NCBI GenBank assembly: GCA_002495225.1
Contig: DAEF01000182.1
Span: 1-5,143, forward strand
Reading direction: 5' to 3'
Origin: Methanoregulaceae archaeon UBA288
GTDB taxonomy: Archaea; Halobacteriota; Methanomicrobia; Methanomicrobiales; Methanospirillaceae
DNA: 5,143 nucleotides
The notes under the pieces were generated by a model, which had not been told where the DNA came from, searched no databases, and saw only the letters and a list, made by a program, of their open reading frames with translations. A program made the translations under genes and the position numbers. Below are positions 4,426-5,143 of this stretch, piece by piece. The stretch's first letter is position 1. Each line of letters starts with the position of its first letter.

Positions 4426-5143
4426 ATGGCGATGCATCCCACGGTTCCGGTCACTCCGACGAACGATCTCGCGGCCCTTCTCGAGGGCATGGCCTCGACC
4501 GGCTTCCAGGGGCGCAAGCTCGGCGAATCGGTCAGGGTCTGGCGCACGATGCTGAACGACCCCGACTGCACGATCCTGCTCGGGCTCTCGGGAGCGATGA
4601 TCCCCGCCGGGATGCGCGAGGTGCTCAGCGCGCTCGTCCGGCACCATTACGTCGACGCGATCGTCTCCACCGGCGCGAACGTCTTCCACGACGCCTGCGA
4701 ACACCTCGGGGTCTGCCACTACCAGGGTCACCACCATGTCGACGATGCCGACCTCTTCAGCCGCGGCATCGATCGCATCTACGACGTCTTCGCGTTCGAG
4801 GAGGAGTTCCGGACCACCGACCGGCAGATCGCCGCGTTTGCCGCCTCCATCGCCCCGTTCAGGGGTTCCTCCCGCGCCTTCCTCGAGGCCTTCGGACGGC
4901 ACGTCATGGGCGCCGCTCCCGAGAACCGCTCGTTCCTCTCGACCTGCGTCGAGGAGGGCGTCCCCGTCTTCGTCCCCGCGCTGGCCGACTCGTCGATCGG
5001 GATAGGGCTCGTGATGGCCCGTCGGGAAGGTATCGCGGTCGACGTGGACCAGCTCGCCGACGCCGACGAGATCACCCGGATCGTCGAGGCATCGACAAAG
5101 ACCGGCGTCGTGTACATCGGCGGCGGCGTGCCCAAGAACTTCA
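4426..5143 (+). CDS. Deoxyhypusine synthase family protein (3' end outside window)
   Basis: 239 codons are visible before the right edge; a full protein would be about 300-350 residues. Classical deoxyhypusine synthase (usually annotated dys) transfers the aminobutyl group of spermidine to a lysine of translation factor aIF5A using NAD. Family landmarks in order: TGFQGRKLGESV (25-36), ILLGLSGAMIPAGM (50-63), the NAD-site region VSTGANVFHD (80-89), GIDRIYDVF (114-122), PALADSSIG (184-192) and GGGVPKNF (232-239). K237 corresponds to human K287. The next residue is Asn where human and classical archaeal enzymes have His (human H288). Together with STGAN...HD and FQGRKL this points to the deoxyhypusine-synthase-like subgroup shared with bacteria, so the substrate may not be aIF5A; homospermidine-type chemistry is one alternative. 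The catalytic lysine (human K329, in an SWGK-type motif) lies beyond the window. ATG 4426 is chosen over 4432 only for proximity to the predicted transcript start. No Shine-Dalgarno is present. Family assignment is strong; exact reaction uncertain. Confidence 0.9.
   Translation, partial: MAMHPTVPVTPTNDLAALLEGMASTGFQGRKLGESVRVWRTMLNDPDCTILLGLSGAMIPAGMREVLSALVRHHYVDAIVSTGANVFHDACEHLGVCHYQGHHHVDDADLFSRGIDRIYDVFAFEEEFRTTDRQIAAFAASIAPFRGSSRAFLEAFGRHVMGAAPENRSFLSTCVEEGVPVFVPALADSSIGIGLVMARREGIAVDVDQLADADEITRIVEASTKTGVVYIGGGVPKNF

Noticed and set aside
1..5143. CRISPR arrays, insertion sequences, integrase attachment sites
   Set aside because: No regularly spaced repeats, transposase or integrase sequence, or terminal inverted repeats with target duplications were found. 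Composition is even across the genes.

Overview
The window looks like high-GC methanogenic archaeal DNA, most likely Methanomicrobiales and Methanoculleus-like. That placement is inference. It rests on strongly GC-biased third codon positions, AT-rich TATA-type promoter islands in otherwise GC-rich DNA, N-glycosylation-rich surface-protein architecture, and the pairing of the abl (N-epsilon-acetyl-beta-lysine) osmolyte operon with a deoxyhypusine synthase family gene.

Layout: (i) 1-260, + strand, the 3' end of an unrecognised integral membrane protein gene that is open through the left edge. (ii) 301-1521, + strand, a secreted, probably glycosylated surface protein: signal peptide with a lipobox-like LAAC, cohesin-like beta domain, Thr/Pro linker, one FAS1 (fasciclin) domain, second Thr/Pro linker and a C-terminal membrane anchor. 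(iii) 1522-1592, a short convergent intergenic gap with a nested hairpin. (iv) 3759 down to 1593, - strand, the ablA-ablB operon, whose two genes overlap by 11 nt. (v) About 3803-4390, a 590-nt divergent gap with no convincing protein gene. It holds the abl promoter, an orphan + strand hairpin plus T6 tract, and a second nested hairpin. (vi) 4426-5143, + strand, a deoxyhypusine synthase family gene cut off by the right edge.

How the genes work together: AblA (lysine 2,3-aminomutase, radical SAM/PLP) converts L-lysine to L-beta-lysine, and AblB (GNAT family) acetylates it to N-epsilon-acetyl-beta-lysine, a compatible solute made by salt-stressed methanogens. The key AblA residues expected from the Clostridium subterminale enzyme are all present at a constant +10 offset, so the enzyme should be active. 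The other genes have no evident functional link to this pathway.

The least explained part is 3803-4390. A terminator-like hairpin with T6 at 4040-4100 faces + but has no + strand gene upstream of it. This suggests an unannotated small RNA, or a regulated short ORF, between ablA and the deoxyhypusine synthase family gene.
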